Positions 55,607 to 64,000 of a stretch of 64,000 bases of DNA are shown piece by piece. The stretch is from Streptomyces sp. RerS4 (GTDB taxonomy: Bacteria > Actinomycetota > Actinomycetes > Streptomycetales > Streptomycetaceae). Each line of letters opens with the position of its first letter. The stretch's first letter is position 1. A program made the translations under genes and the position numbers. The DNA lies in the NCBI RefSeq assembly GCF_023515955.1, contig NZ_CP097322.1, positions 3,619,501 to 3,683,500 of the forward strand, read 5' to 3'. The notes beneath the pieces were generated by a model. That model was not told the origin of the DNA and ran no database searches. It was given only the letters and a program-made list of their open reading frames with translations.

Positions 55607-56709
55607 GTGAGCGACGTAGGGGTCTGGGGCGGGGGCTCGGCGCGCTGATTCCGGCCGCTCCGCAGGAGAAGGCGCCGCTGAGCGCCGACGGGTCGACGTC
55701 TGCGACGTCGGTGCCGGTACTGACGTTGGAGCGGGGCATCGCCGCGGCGAAGCTCGCTTCGCTGGCGCAGGCCGATGTTTCACGTGAAACATCGGTGTTC
55801 GAGCCGGCCGGCACGGGGGTGGTCACGACCACGGCCACGGCTACGGCTACGGGCACGGAGGAGAACGCGGCCGGCGCGACGTTCGCGGAGCTTCCGCTCG
55901 ACGCGATCGTTCCGAACCCGCGTCAGCCGCGCGTGGTCTTCGATGACGACGCCTTGGCCGAGTTGGTCACCTCCATCCAGGAAGTGGGTCTGCTCCAGCC
56001 GGTCATCGTCCGACAGTCGTCGGTGGGCCGCTATGAGCTGATCATGGGTGAGCGCCGCTGGCGCGCTTGCCGCGAGGCGGGGTTGGAGCGCATTCCGGCG
56101 ATCGTCCGCGCCACGGACGACGAGAAGCTGCTGCTCGACGCGCTCTTGGAGAACCTGCACCGGGCCCAGTTGAACCCCCTGGAAGAGGCGGCCGCGTACG
56201 ACCAGCTGCTCCAGGACTTCAACTGCACGCACGACCAGCTGGCCGACCGGATCGGGCGTTCGCGTCCGCAGGTCTCCAACACCCTGCGGCTGCTGAAGCT
56301 CTCGCCGCCGGTGCAGCGACGGGTGGCCGCGGGAGTGCTGTCGGCGGGGCACGCACGTGCGCTGCTCTCGGTGGAGGACGCCGAGGAGCAGGACCGGCTC
56401 GCCCACCGCATCGTCGCCGAGGGCCTGTCGGTGCGTGCGGTCGAGGAGATCATCACGCTGATGGCCTCCGAGCCCTCGCGCGTGGTGAAGCCGAAGGGGC
56501 CGAGGGCGGGCGCCCGCGTGGCCCCGGCGCTCAGTGAGCTGGCGACCCGGCTGTCGGACCGCTTCGAGACCCGGGTGAAGGTGGACCTGGGCCAGAAGAA
56601 GGGCAAGATCACGGTCGAGTTCGCCTCCATGGAGGACCTCGAACGGATCCTGGGGACGCTCGCACCCGGCGAGGGCCGGGTCCTGGAACAGGGCCTCTCC
56701 GGGGAGTAA
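55603..56709 (+). CDS. parB: Chromosome partitioning protein ParB
   Basis: 368 residues. N-terminus [13 protein letters not shown], Ala/Thr-rich linker (about 50-90, with VSRET from an internal parS), ParB/Spo0J CTPase domain with [19 protein letters not shown] and [37 protein letters not shown], an HTH ([20 protein letters not shown]) and a C-terminal dimerisation domain. It binds parS and spreads as a CTP-dependent clamp. GTG 55603 overlaps the parA stop. Confidence 0.97.
   Translation: MSERRRGLGRGLGALIPAAPQEKAPLSADGSTSATSVPVLTLERGIAAAKLASLAQADVSRETSVFEPAGTGVVTTTATATATGTEENAAGATFAELPLDAIVPNPRQPRVVFDDDALAELVTSIQEVGLLQPVIVRQSSVGRYELIMGERRWRACREAGLERIPAIVRATDDEKLLLDALLENLHRAQLNPLEEAAAYDQLLQDFNCTHDQLADRIGRSRPQVSNTLRLLKLSPPVQRRVAAGVLSAGHARALLSVEDAEEQDRLAHRIVAEGLSVRAVEEIITLMASEPSRVVKPKGPRAGARVAPALSELATRLSDRFETRVKVDLGQKKGKITVEFASMEDLERILGTLAPGEGRVLEQGLSGE
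55777..55790. other. parS site 7 (inside parB)
   Basis: Exact GTTTCACGTGAAAC in the linker region of parB, in frame as Val-Ser-Arg-Glu-Thr. Confidence 0.95.
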
Positions 56710-56788
56710 TTGCCCTGCGACCGCCCCCTGCCACGCCGAGGTCCATCGACACTCGAAGATGGCGGGGGGCAGTGGTTACGATGCGGTC

Positions 56789-57412
56789 ATGGGTCGTCGG
56801 CTGGTACCGCTCACGCTGGACAACCTCCAGGATCTTCCCAGGCGTTGCAGGAGTTGCGTCTTCTGGGAGCTCGATCCCGTCAGCGGTGAGGCCGCCGTCA
56901 AGGCGGGCACTCCCGAGCTGGAGAAGGAGGCCTGGATCTCCGCCGTCCTGTTGGACTGGGGTTCCTGCGGCCGGGTGGTCTACGTGGACGAGGTCCCGGT
57001 GGGCTTCGTGCTGTACGCCCCGCCCGCCTACGTACCGCGTGCCGCCTCGTTCCCGACGAGCCCGATCTCTCCGGACGCCGTGCAGCTGATCACGGCCTGG
57101 ATCATGCCGGGCTATCAGGGCCAAGGGCTGGGCCGGGTGATGGTTCAGACCGTCGCGAAGGATCTGCTGCGCCGTGGGTTCAAGGCGATCGAGGCCTTCG
57201 GTGATGCCCGCTGGGAGCGGCCCGCCTGCCTGCTGCCCGCCGACCACCTGCTCTCGGTGGGCTTCAAGACGGTGCGGCCCCACCCCATCCATCCCCGGCT
57301 GCGGTTGGAGCTGCGCACCACGCTGTCGTGGAAGGAAGACGTGGAGCTGGCCCTGGACCGCCTGCTGGGCGGGGCGAGGGCGCGGAAGGAACCGGCGCTG
57401 CGTCCGCTGTGA
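56789..57412 (+). CDS. GNAT-family N-acetyltransferase
   Basis: 207 residues. It starts GRRLVPLTLDNLQDLPRRCR (ATG 56789) with Cys pair CRSCVFWE. The GNAT acetyl-CoA loop is AWIMPGYQGQGLGRVMVQTV, followed by KDLLRRGFKAIEAFGDAR. Conserved beside parB and trxA in Streptomyces; substrate unknown. A terminator follows the gene. Confidence 0.87.
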   Translation: MGRRLVPLTLDNLQDLPRRCRSCVFWELDPVSGEAAVKAGTPELEKEAWISAVLLDWGSCGRVVYVDEVPVGFVLYAPPAYVPRAASFPTSPISPDAVQLITAWIMPGYQGQGLGRVMVQTVAKDLLRRGFKAIEAFGDARWERPACLLPADHLLSVGFKTVRPHPIHPRLRLELRTTLSWKEDVELALDRLLGGARARKEPALRPL

Positions 57413-57442
57413 GTACGCCGGCATGCGATCGGTGGATGTGCG

Positions 57443-57475
57443 AACGGGGCCGCCCCTTGGAGGGGCGGCCCCGTT
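57443..57475. terminator. Bidirectional terminator between GNAT gene and trxA
   Basis: AACGGGGCCGCCCCT, loop TGG, AGGGGCGGCCCCGTT: a 15-bp perfect stem followed by TCACG. Ends both converging transcripts. Confidence 0.88.
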
Positions 57476-57510
57476 TCACGTGGTTCTCACCTGCCGCGCG
57501 GAGCGGTGGG

Positions 57511-57861
57511 TCAGGCGGTGGCGCCGGGCTTGGTCTCGATGAAGACGTCCAGGTCGCGCAGGATCGCGGCCTTCGGCTTGGCACCGACGATGGTCTTGAC
57601 GACCTCGCCACCCTGGTAGACGTTCAGGGTGGGGATGGACATGACGCCGTACTTGGCAGCCGTGGCCGGGTTCTGGTCGATGTTGAGCTTCACGATCTCG
57701 ATGTCGTCGCCGTGCTCGGCCGCGATGGCCTCCAGGGACGGCGCGATCTGGCGGCACGGGCCGCACCACTCGGCCCAGAAGTCCACCAGGACGGGCTTGT
57801 CGCTGGCCAGGACCACGGTGTCGAAATCCGCGTCGGTCACGTTCTTCAGAGTGCCGGCCAC
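57511..57861 (-). CDS. trxA: Thioredoxin
   Basis: 116 residues with the redox centre WAEWCGPCRQIAPSL and the cis-proline motif GVMSIPTLNVYQGG. Reduces protein disulfides; reduced by TrxB, encoded 56 bp upstream on the same strand. GTG 57861. The C-terminus is slightly extended (FIETKPGATA). Confidence 0.97.
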   Translation of the reverse strand: MAGTLKNVTDADFDTVVLASDKPVLVDFWAEWCGPCRQIAPSLEAIAAEHGDDIEIVKLNIDQNPATAAKYGVMSIPTLNVYQGGEVVKTIVGAKPKAAILRDLDVFIETKPGATA

Positions 57862-57917
57862 AGCGGCCTCCTTCTTTTCCTGCAGGGGTGTGGGGTGTGG
57901 GGTGGGGTGAAAAAGGG

Positions 57918-58877
57918 TCAGACGGTCGCGTGCGCGTGCTCGGCGTCCGCGAGGGCGGCGAGGTAGCGCTCCGCGTCGAGGGCGGCGGAGCAGCCGGTGC
58001 CGGCGGCCGTGATCGCCTGACGGTAGGTGTGGTCCACGACGTCGCCGGCGCCGAAGACACCGGTGAGGTTGGTGCGCGTGGAGGGCGCGTCGACCTTGAG
58101 GTAGCCCTCGTCGTCCAGGTCCAGCTGACCGGTGAACAGCTCGGTGCGCGGGTCGTGGCCGACGGCGATGAACAGGCCCGTCACGGGAAGCTCGGAGGTC
58201 TCACCGGTCTTGGTGTTGCGCAGGGTGAGGCCGGAGAGCTTCTGGTCGCCGTGGATCTCGGCGACCTCGCTGTCCCAGGCGAAGCTGATCTTCGGGTCGG
58301 CGAAGGCACGGTCCTGCATGGCCTTGGAGGCCCGCAGGCTGTCGCGGCGGTGCACGATGGTCACGCTCTTGGCGAAGCGGGAGAGGAAGGTCGCCTCCTC
58401 CATCGCGGTGTCGCCGCCGCCGACCACGGCGATGTCCTGGTCCTTGAAGAAGAACCCGTCGCAGGTGGCGCACCAGGAGACGCCGCGGCCCGAGAGGGTG
58501 TCCTCGTTGGGCAGGCCGAGCTTGCGGTGCTGGGAGCCGGTCGTGACGATGACGGCCTTCGCGCGGTGGACGGTGCCGGCGGTGTCGGTGACGGTCTTGA
58601 TCTCACCGGTGAGGTCCACGGCCACGACGTCGTCCGGGACGAGCTCGGCACCGAAGCGCTCCGCCTGACCGCGCATGTTGTCCATGAGGTCCGGGCCCAT
58701 GATGCCGTCCTGGAAACCGGGGAAGTTCTCGACCTCGGTGGTGTTCATCAGGGCGCCACCTGCGGTGACTGCGCCCTCGAAGACCAGAGGGTTGAGCGAA
58801 GCACGTGCGGTGTACAGGGCGGCCGTGTAACCGGCCGGCCCGGAGCCGATGATGATCACGTTTCGGACGTCGCTCAC
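57918..58877 (-). CDS. trxB: Thioredoxin-disulfide reductase
   Basis: 319 residues from GTG 58877 (GAGGAAAG upstream). FAD motif [20 protein letters not shown], redox CATC in [18 protein letters not shown] motif [15 protein letters not shown] and C-terminal [20 protein letters not shown]. Transfers electrons from NADPH to TrxA. Behind a SigR promoter, as in S. coelicolor. Confidence 0.97.
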   Translation of the reverse strand: MSDVRNVIIIGSGPAGYTAALYTARASLNPLVFEGAVTAGGALMNTTEVENFPGFQDGIMGPDLMDNMRGQAERFGAELVPDDVVAVDLTGEIKTVTDTAGTVHRAKAVIVTTGSQHRKLGLPNEDTLSGRGVSWCATCDGFFFKDQDIAVVGGGDTAMEEATFLSRFAKSVTIVHRRDSLRASKAMQDRAFADPKISFAWDSEVAEIHGDQKLSGLTLRNTKTGETSELPVTGLFIAVGHDPRTELFTGQLDLDDEGYLKVDAPSTRTNLTGVFGAGDVVDHTYRQAITAAGTGCSAALDAERYLAALADAEHAHATV

Positions 58878-58946
58878 GGGTTCTTTCCTCGTCTCTGCGG
58901 ACTTCGTGGTGCCTACCGGGGGCCGGTGCGGACTCTCACCCCACCC

Positions 58947-58972
58947 AACGGATCCTACGGCGCGCGCATTCC
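58947..58972 (-). promoter_or_regulatory. SigR-type promoter of trxBA
   Basis: Reading leftward: GGAAT (58968-58972), an 18-bp spacer, GTT (58947-58949), an exact fit to the sigma-R consensus GGAAT-N18-GTT. Sigma-R responds to disulfide stress through the RsrA anti-sigma factor and drives trxBA in S. coelicolor. The promoter lies 70 bp before trxB, between it and the anti-sigma gene. Confidence 0.85.
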
Positions 58973-59022
58973 CCATTGGTCCCAGACCGTTCTTGAACCT
59001 GTCAGGTCCTTTCCCGGCCATG

Positions 59023-59982
59023 TCACGTCCGGGGATACGTACCGGTCAACAGGGGCCCGCCCGGGGTCTTCGCCGGGTCGTCCGCGCAGGAGGCGTCGAC
59101 CAGGTAGGCGTCCACCCGCGCCGGGTCGCCGGAATGGGGGAGGACGACGAGGTAGGCCGCGGTTCCCCGGTAGCTGCCGAGCTCCGCGGCGAGCGGGGCT
59201 TCCGAGCGGCCGGTGGCGAGCCGGACGCAGGGCGGCACGGCCACGGCTTCGGGTGATGCCAGTCGGTCGGAAGGGGCGATGCCGGGCGCGGCGGAGTCCA
59301 GTCCCATGGTCTTGTTCGTCTGGTTTCCCGTGGCCAGGAGCTGCCGGACGTTGTCCCGCAGCCCCTGAGCGGTGTAGTCGCCGGCCCCCGAGGCCTGGTC
59401 GGAGCTGTTCGTGGGGGCCTGGGAGGCGCTGGACCGGGCGGTCGTGTCCGAGGACGGGGTACCGCTGAGGCCGTTGAAGAGCAGGACGCCGAACGCGCAG
59501 GCGGCGGCCCCGGCGAGACCCGCGATCACCGCGATGCGGCGACGGGCGCGGCGGCGACCGGGTCCGCTTGGGCCGGACGAGTGACCGGCGGGCCGCAGCG
59601 GCGGCGCGGTACGGGAGACGGGCGCAGGCGATGTTTCACGTGAAACGTCGCCGCCGCCGGTGACGGGCTCGGAGTCGGCGGCGGCCCGGGAGGCGGAGGC
59701 GTCGACGCGGGAGGTGGTGGAGTCGAGGAGCGCCTCGGCGGCGAGGGCGGCGTCGATGCGTCCGGCGACGGAGGACGGCATCCGCGGCGGGCCCGGGAGC
59801 GTGCCGAGCAGGGAACGGATCTCCGCCAGGGAGTCGCGTACGTCGGCGCACAGGGCGCAGTCGCCGAGGTGGCGGCGGACTTCGGCGGTGCGGGCAGGGG
59901 TGAGCAGCCCCTCGGTGAGGTCGGAGATCTCCGAGACCTCCGGGTGCCGGATCGCGCCGGTCATGCCGGTCGTGGGGGTCAC
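59023..59982 (-). CDS. Membrane anti-sigma factor with zinc-finger domain
   Basis: 319 residues. An N-terminal zf-HC2-like motif ([13 protein letters not shown], about residues 37-49), a disordered middle containing VSRET from an in-frame parS, a transmembrane helix (about 150-170, [20 protein letters not shown]) and an extracytoplasmic domain (about 195-319). It matches the M. tuberculosis sigM-anti-sigma-trxB order, so it likely holds the sigma factor encoded just upstream. GTG 59982 overlaps the sigma gene stop (GTGA). Confidence 0.82.
   Translation of the reverse strand: MTPTTGMTGAIRHPEVSEISDLTEGLLTPARTAEVRRHLGDCALCADVRDSLAEIRSLLGTLPGPPRMPSSVAGRIDAALAAEALLDSTTSRVDASASRAAADSEPVTGGGDVSRETSPAPVSRTAPPLRPAGHSSGPSGPGRRRARRRIAVIAGLAGAAACAFGVLLFNGLSGTPSSDTTARSSASQAPTNSSDQASGAGDYTAQGLRDNVRQLLATGNQTNKTMGLDSAAPGIAPSDRLASPEAVAVPPCVRLATGRSEAPLAAELGSYRGTAAYLVVLPHSGDPARVDAYLVDASCADDPAKTPGGPLLTGTYPRT
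59633..59646. other. parS site 8 (inside anti-sigma gene)
   Basis: Exact GTTTCACGTGAAAC in the linker-coding part of the anti-sigma gene, in frame as Val-Ser-Arg-Glu-Thr. Confidence 0.95.
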
Positions 59983-60680
59983 GGTCGTCCACCTCCGCCC
60001 TTCACGGCGTCTGGATCTGGGTCAGGATGCCTGGGTTCCGTCGTCGGTGGGACGGGCGCCGCCGGCGTCCGGTTCCTTCCCCGCTCGGTGGCGGTGTTAT
60101 CCCCGGCATTCGTGCGCAGATGAGTGAGCAGCGGGAGGAGTTTCGCCCGGCCGCGCGCGCACCGGCTCTTCACGGTGCCGGTGGGGACGTCGAGGATCCG
60201 CGCGGCCTCGGCGACGGGGTACCCCTGCATGTCGACGAGGACGAGCGCGGCCCGCTGGTCGGCCGGGAGGGTGCCGAGGGCGGCCAGCAGCTGCCGGTGG
60301 AGGTCCTGGCGTTCCGCCGGCGCCTCGGCGGACTCGTGGGGCTCCAGGAGCCGCTCCAGGCGGTCCGTGTCGTCGAGCGGGGAGGTCCGTCGGGAGGCGG
60401 CCTTGCGGGCGCGGTCGAGGCAGGCGTTCACGGTGATGCGGTGCAGCCAGGTGGTGACGGCGGAATCACCGCGGAAGGTGTGGGCGGCCCGGTACGCGGA
60501 GACCAGGGCGTCCTGGACCGCGTCGGCCGCTTCCTCCCGGTCGCCGAGGGTGCGCAGCGCGACGGCCCAAAGCCGGTCGCGGTGGCGGCGTACGAGCTCA
60601 CCGAAGGCGTCGGGATCGCCGGCCACGTGCAGCGCCAACAGTTCCCGGTCGCCGCGGTCGCCGGTGGCGGCTTGGTCCAA
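59979..60680 (-). CDS. sigM: ECF RNA polymerase sigma factor, SigM type
   Basis: 233 residues from TTG 60680, with GGAGGGG seven bases upstream. Region 2 (GELVRRHRDRLWAVALRTLG, EEAADAVQDALVSAYRAAH) and region 4 (LGTLPADQRAALVLVDMQGY, VAEAARILDVPTGTVKSRCA) are clear. The C-terminal 45 residues after region 4 are Pro/Arg-rich and unusual for a bare ECF factor. Co-transcribed with its anti-sigma gene (GTGA overlap). Gene order murJ-pseudokinase-sigM-anti-sigma-trxBA parallels mycobacteria. Confidence 0.9.
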   Translation of the reverse strand: MDQAATGDRGDRELLALHVAGDPDAFGELVRRHRDRLWAVALRTLGDREEAADAVQDALVSAYRAAHTFRGDSAVTTWLHRITVNACLDRARKAASRRTSPLDDTDRLERLLEPHESAEAPAERQDLHRQLLAALGTLPADQRAALVLVDMQGYPVAEAARILDVPTGTVKSRCARGRAKLLPLLTHLRTNAGDNTATERGRNRTPAAPVPPTTEPRHPDPDPDAVKGGGGRP

Positions 60681-60704
60681 CGGTGAGCCCCTCCCCTGTG
60701 TGCG

Positions 60705-62480
60705 TCAGCCCTTGAACTTCACATCCGTGATGCCCTGCTTGTAACCGGCCTTGCTGAAGTCGTCGTAGCCCGCGTAGGGGACGTCGGTGATCCACAGCAG
60801 GACGTAGCGCGTCTTGACCGGTGTTTCGGCGGTCAAGTTCACCGCGGAGTCCTTGGTCGTCGCCCCCGCGATCTTCTTCATGCGGTCGACCGAGGTCTTC
60901 GGGTCCATGGAGTCGGCCGCGTACAGCGCCAGCGTGGTGTGGTCGCCCCGGTGTTTCAACGCTATCGACGCGGTGCTGACCTCGTGCTCGCCGCCGAGGT
61001 CGTAGATGATCCCGACGCCGGGCTTGATCTCGATCCTGGGGCCGTCGTTGAAGCTCTTGGTGCGCCAGTAGCTGGAGCTGTCGCCGTCGTAGGTCTTGGA
61101 GACCCCGTCGGTGTTCTGCGGGTTGCCGTCCGGGTAGTACTCGGCGGCTCCCTTGACGGCGAGGGGAACGGGGTCCTTCTTGTCCGCCGTGTCCTGGGGG
61201 CCCTGCTGGGTGGAGTGGTTGGTGTCGCCGCTGTTCTTCTTGCTGCGGTCGAGCAGGGCGTCGGCGAGCTGCCAGCTGCCCAGCCCGAGGGCGGCGATGA
61301 GCAGCGCGGCCACGCCCCACTTGAGGGCCCGGCCGGTCCGGCTCTGGAGCGGGGGCGGCGGGGGGCCGACGACGACGGACTGGGCCGTGGTCCGACCGGT
61401 GGCCAGGGGCCGTCCGTAGCTGCCCTGCTGGTAGGTGGTGTGCTGGTACTCCGGGGGTGCCGTGAAGGCCGGCTCCGGCGGCCGGATGCGGGGCATCGCG
61501 GCGACGGCCTTGGAGAGTTCCTCCGGGGTGGTGCAGGGTGGTTCCTGCCGGGACGCGGTGGCGCCGTCGTTGGCGAGGGCGCGCATGGCGAGCTCGCCCA
61601 GGCCCCGGTGGACGCCGGCGCGGACCTGGTCGGGGGCGATCAGGCCGACGCCCTTGGGCAGGCCGGCCAGTCCGTACGCGTCGTTCTCGTACGGCCAGCG
61701 CTGGGTGAGGGCGGCGTACAGCAGTGCGCCGATGGCTTCGGTGTCGGCCCGCTGCGGGGTGTCGCTGGTGATGCCGCGCAGGGCGGCGTTCACGGCGAGG
61801 CCGCGGATGCGGTACTGGCCGCTGGAGGTCCGCAGTATGGCGCTGGGGGTCAGGCGCAGGTGGGCCAGGCCCTCGCGGTGAGCGGCGGTCATGGCCTGGG
61901 AGACCTGGCTGACGAGCTGGTAGGCCTCGTGGGGCTCCAGCGGTCCGGCGGCGAGGACGGCCGTGAGTTCGGTGGCGTCGGGGAGCCACTCGTGGACCAC
62001 GTAGACGAGGTCGTTCTCCTCGACGGCGTCGAGGACCTGCACGAAGCGGGGGTCGCCGAGCAGGGCCGAGGAGCGGGCGGCGGCCAGGACGGTGCGGGCC
62101 CGCGGATGGTCTGCGGGCAGCAGGTGAACGCCCACCGCGCGGCGCAGCTTCTCGTCCATCGCGCGCCAGCTGCTGAATCCGTCCAGACGGGTGACGCACT
62201 CTTCGAGGCGGTAGCGCCTCGCGAGCTTGTGGCCGCTGTGGAGTTCGGGCGCGGTCGCGGGTGCCGCGCTGGTGCGTTCGCCGTCCTTCTCGGGCATGGG
62301 TCCGTCCGCGGCTCGTCCGTTCTGGGTGTCCACCCCGTCGGCCGTGGCCTTGGCCGCGTGAGCGGCCGGCGGCTGATTGCCGCTGTTGTCGGCCACGTCG
62401 ACGGCAGCCGTGCTACGTTCCGCCACCGTCGTCCCTGCCTCCCCATCCGTTGCGCGCTGTCGGCCAGTCTGCGAAGCCAT
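60705..62480 (-). CDS. Membrane pseudokinase (MviN/MurJ-associated) with extracytoplasmic domain
   Basis: About 591 residues from ATG 62480 (GTG 62495 also open). A disordered Ala/Asp-rich N-terminus (1-85); a kinase-like domain (about 90-330) that starts YRLEECVTRLDGFSSWRAMD but lacks the Gly-rich loop, has GVHLLP where the Lys strand should be, and HLRLTPSA in place of HRDIKPxN, with no DFG. After a Pro-rich linker comes a transmembrane helix (about 399-420, WGVAALLIAALGLGSWQLAD), then an extracytoplasmic F5/8-type (discoidin-like) beta domain (about 460-591). In M. tuberculosis these modules are fused to MurJ and bind FhaA after PknB phosphorylation. Confidence 0.85.
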   Translation of the reverse strand: MASQTGRQRATDGEAGTTVAERSTAAVDVADNSGNQPPAAHAAKATADGVDTQNGRAADGPMPEKDGERTSAAPATAPELHSGHKLARRYRLEECVTRLDGFSSWRAMDEKLRRAVGVHLLPADHPRARTVLAAARSSALLGDPRFVQVLDAVEENDLVYVVHEWLPDATELTAVLAAGPLEPHEAYQLVSQVSQAMTAAHREGLAHLRLTPSAILRTSSGQYRIRGLAVNAALRGITSDTPQRADTEAIGALLYAALTQRWPYENDAYGLAGLPKGVGLIAPDQVRAGVHRGLGELAMRALANDGATASRQEPPCTTPEELSKAVAAMPRIRPPEPAFTAPPEYQHTTYQQGSYGRPLATGRTTAQSVVVGPPPPPLQSRTGRALKWGVAALLIAALGLGSWQLADALLDRSKKNSGDTNHSTQQGPQDTADKKDPVPLAVKGAAEYYPDGNPQNTDGVSKTYDGDSSSYWRTKSFNDGPRIEIKPGVGIIYDLGGEHEVSTASIALKHRGDHTTLALYAADSMDPKTSVDRMKKIAGATTKDSAVNLTAETPVKTRYVLLWITDVPYAGYDDFSKAGYKQGITDVKFKG

Positions 62481-62552
62481 GCCAATTGTGCCCACAGTCC
62501 GGCGCTCTGCACGACACGCGAAGAGGGCCCGGATGGTTGGCGGGTGAACGCA

Positions 62553-64000
62553 TCAGCGGCCCAGTCGTCCGCGGACCATTCCGACCATGGCGTTGAGCTC
62601 TTCGATCCGCATCCGCTTGGCCGCGACGAGGAACACCGCGCCCAGCCCGACGGCGCCCGCGATCAGGGCGGCGAGGGACCCGAGGGCCCCGTTGCCCAGC
62701 CAGCGGGTGACTGCGTAGGCGATGGCACCGGCCACGACGGCGGCCGGCACGCACGCGCCGATCAGGCGGGTGTAGGTGCGCATCACGTGGGCGCCGTCGA
62801 GGTCGCCACCGAGACGGTTCTTCAGGCGGCGCCAGGCCACGCCGACGCCGACCGCGTAACCGAGCCCGTAGGCGGCGGCCATGCCGACGACGGCCCAGCG
62901 GGCCGGCAGGACGAAGAAGGCCAGGGTGGAGACACCGGCGTTGACCGCGGCGACGATGACCGTGTTGTAGAAGGGGGTCCGGGTGTCCTCGTAGGCGTAG
63001 AAGCCGCGCAGGACCACGTACTGCACGGAGTACGGGATCAGGCCGAGGCCGAACGCCATCAGGATGAAGCCGATGTTGGTGGCGTCGTCGGCGCCGGTGC
63101 TGGCGTAGAGCAGCGTGGCCATCGGGACGCCGAGCGCGAGGAAGGCGAAGGAGCAGGGCACGATCGCCACTGCCGAGGTGCGCAGGCCGTAGGAGATGTC
63201 GTCGCGGACGGCGGCGGCGTCGCCGTCGTGGGCGGAGCGCGAGATGCGCGGCAGGACGGCCGTCATGACGGAGACGGTGATGATGGCCTGCGGCATCTGC
63301 CACAGGAGCAGGGCGTAGTTGTAACCGGTGATGCCGGTACCGCCGTGGCCCTGCTTGTCGGCGACCTCACCCGCCCAGGTGGCGAGCTGGGTGACGACGA
63401 CGAGGCCGATCTGGTTGGCGAGGACGAAGAAGAAGGTCCACTTGGCGAGGCCGGCGGCCTTGCCGAGGCCGTGGCCCTTCCAGTCGAAGCGCAGGCGCAT
63501 CTTGAAGCCGGCGTCGCGCAGGTAGGGGAGCATCGCCAGGGACTGGACGACGAGGCCGAGCAGGGTGCCGATGCCCAACAGGCGGACGCCCTCGGGGGTG
63601 ATGCTCGCCTCGGTGACTCCGGTGGCGGTGAAGCCGCCGAAGGCCCAGATGAAGGTTCCGAAGGTGGCGATGACGACGACGTTGTTGAGGACGGGGGTCC
63701 ACATCATCGCGCCGAACCGGCCGCGTGCGTTGAGGATCTGACCGAGCACCACGTGCACGCCCATGAAGAACATGGTGGGCAGGCAGTATTGGGCGAAGGC
63801 CACGGCGATTTCCATGCGCTGCGGATCGCCGGCGATCTTCTGCGACATCATGCCGATGAACAGCGGAGCCGCCAACACGCAGATGGTGGTCACCGCGCCG
63901 AGCAGCACCACGACGAGTGTCAGCAGCCGGTTGGCGTAGGCCTCGCCGCCATCGTCGTCGTTCTTCATGGCGCGGACGAGCTGCGGGATGAAGACCGCGT
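62553..64000 (-). CDS. murJ: Lipid II flippase MurJ, C-terminal part (cut by window edge)
   Basis: 482 codons visible, running off the right edge, so the N-terminal helices are missing. Repeated transmembrane helices typical of the MOP/MATE-like MviN family, with FIPQLVRAMKNDDDGGEAYA, VLGQILNARGRFGAMMWTPV, LLWQMPQAIITVSVMTAVLP and VLRGFYAYEDTRTPFYNTVI. It flips lipid II outward for peptidoglycan synthesis. Upstream of the pseudokinase by 72 bp, which in mycobacteria is fused to it. Confidence 0.95.
   Translation of the reverse strand, partial: AVFIPQLVRAMKNDDDGGEAYANRLLTLVVVLLGAVTTICVLAAPLFIGMMSQKIAGDPQRMEIAVAFAQYCLPTMFFMGVHVVLGQILNARGRFGAMMWTPVLNNVVVIATFGTFIWAFGGFTATGVTEASITPEGVRLLGIGTLLGLVVQSLAMLPYLRDAGFKMRLRFDWKGHGLGKAAGLAKWTFFFVLANQIGLVVVTQLATWAGEVADKQGHGGTGITGYNYALLLWQMPQAIITVSVMTAVLPRISRSAHDGDAAAVRDDISYGLRTSAVAIVPCSFAFLALGVPMATLLYASTGADDATNIGFILMAFGLGLIPYSVQYVVLRGFYAYEDTRTPFYNTVIVAAVNAGVSTLAFFVLPARWAVVGMAAAYGLGYAVGVGVAWRRLKNRLGGDLDGAHVMRTYTRLIGACVPAAVVAGAIAYAVTRWLGNGALGSLAALIAGAVGLGAVFLVAAKRMRIEELNAMVGMVRGRLGR

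Noticed and set aside
57473..57486. Possible ninth parS, GTTTCACGTGGTTC
   Set aside because: Only the left ten bases match; three mismatches in the right half and it is part of a terminator tail.

Overview
The window is a high-GC actinobacterial chromosome segment, almost certainly from Streptomyces or a very close relative. The evidence is the order dnaN, oriC, dnaA, then rpmH-rnpA-yidD-yidC-jag-rsmG-parA-parB; the eight exact GTTTCACGTGAAAC parS sites; crgA; a class E sortase cluster; the DUF5324, DUF3566, DLW-39 and DUF5819 families; many GTG starts; and ATGA/GTGA stop-start overlaps. It is the origin-proximal core of the linear chromosome, with oriC at about 48.0-48.8 kb.

Layout. 0-10.4 kb: phenylacetate catabolism. 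A 3-hydroxyacyl-CoA dehydrogenase (cut by the left edge) diverges from paaN; then come an rRNA/tRNA 2'-O-methyltransferase, a membrane pair (HTTM + DUF5819), the paaABCDE operon and an acyl-CoA dehydrogenase. Two copies of one inverted repeat (ACCGA-N4-TCGGT) lie before paaN and paaA and look like PaaR (TetR-family) operators. A different palindrome, KstR-like, sits before the acyl-CoA dehydrogenase. 10.4-16.1 kb: rhodanese, J-domain-like protein, DUF2252 protein, a LuxR/NarL two-component system whose kinase carries an unusual extracytoplasmic tail, and tRNA-Leu. 16.4-24.4 kb: the growth and division signalling operon fhaA-fhaB-pstP-rodA-pbpA-pknB. 24.5-28.5 kb: a leftward run of DUF881, class E sortase, a 58-residue membrane microprotein, pabA and two more class E sortases. 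28.6-38.1 kb: crgA, a pair of perfect DnaA boxes, rhomboid protease, cyclophilin, DUF5324, LysM protein, a small accessory patch (orphan DndB-like protein plus a membrane-anchored small protein) next to tRNA-Ala, an HTH/Ser-Thr kinase pair, a secreted anchored protein, DLW-39 and tRNA-Ile. 38.1-50.6 kb: DUF3566, gyrA, gyrB, DUF721, recF, gnd, dnaN, oriC and dnaA, all leftward. 51-57.4 kb: rpmH, rnpA, yidD, yidC, jag, rsmG, parA, parB and a GNAT protein, all rightward. 57.5-64 kb: trxA and trxB behind a textbook SigR promoter, an anti-sigma factor and ECF sigma factor (sigM type), a membrane pseudokinase, and murJ running off the right edge.

How it fits together. Replication initiation (dnaA, dnaN, oriC, gyrase), segregation (parAB and parS, some sites lying inside parA, parB and the anti-sigma gene) and cell-envelope growth control (PknB, PstP, FhaA, FhaB, RodA, PbpA, MurJ, pseudokinase, CrgA) are concentrated around the origin. 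The least explained part is the 32.0-34.2 kb patch: a DndB-like protein with a degenerate DGQHR motif and no dnd partners, bracketed by copies of CCCGCAGTTCGCT and followed by a single-pass membrane protein. No rRNA operon, CRISPR array or insertion sequence was seen.
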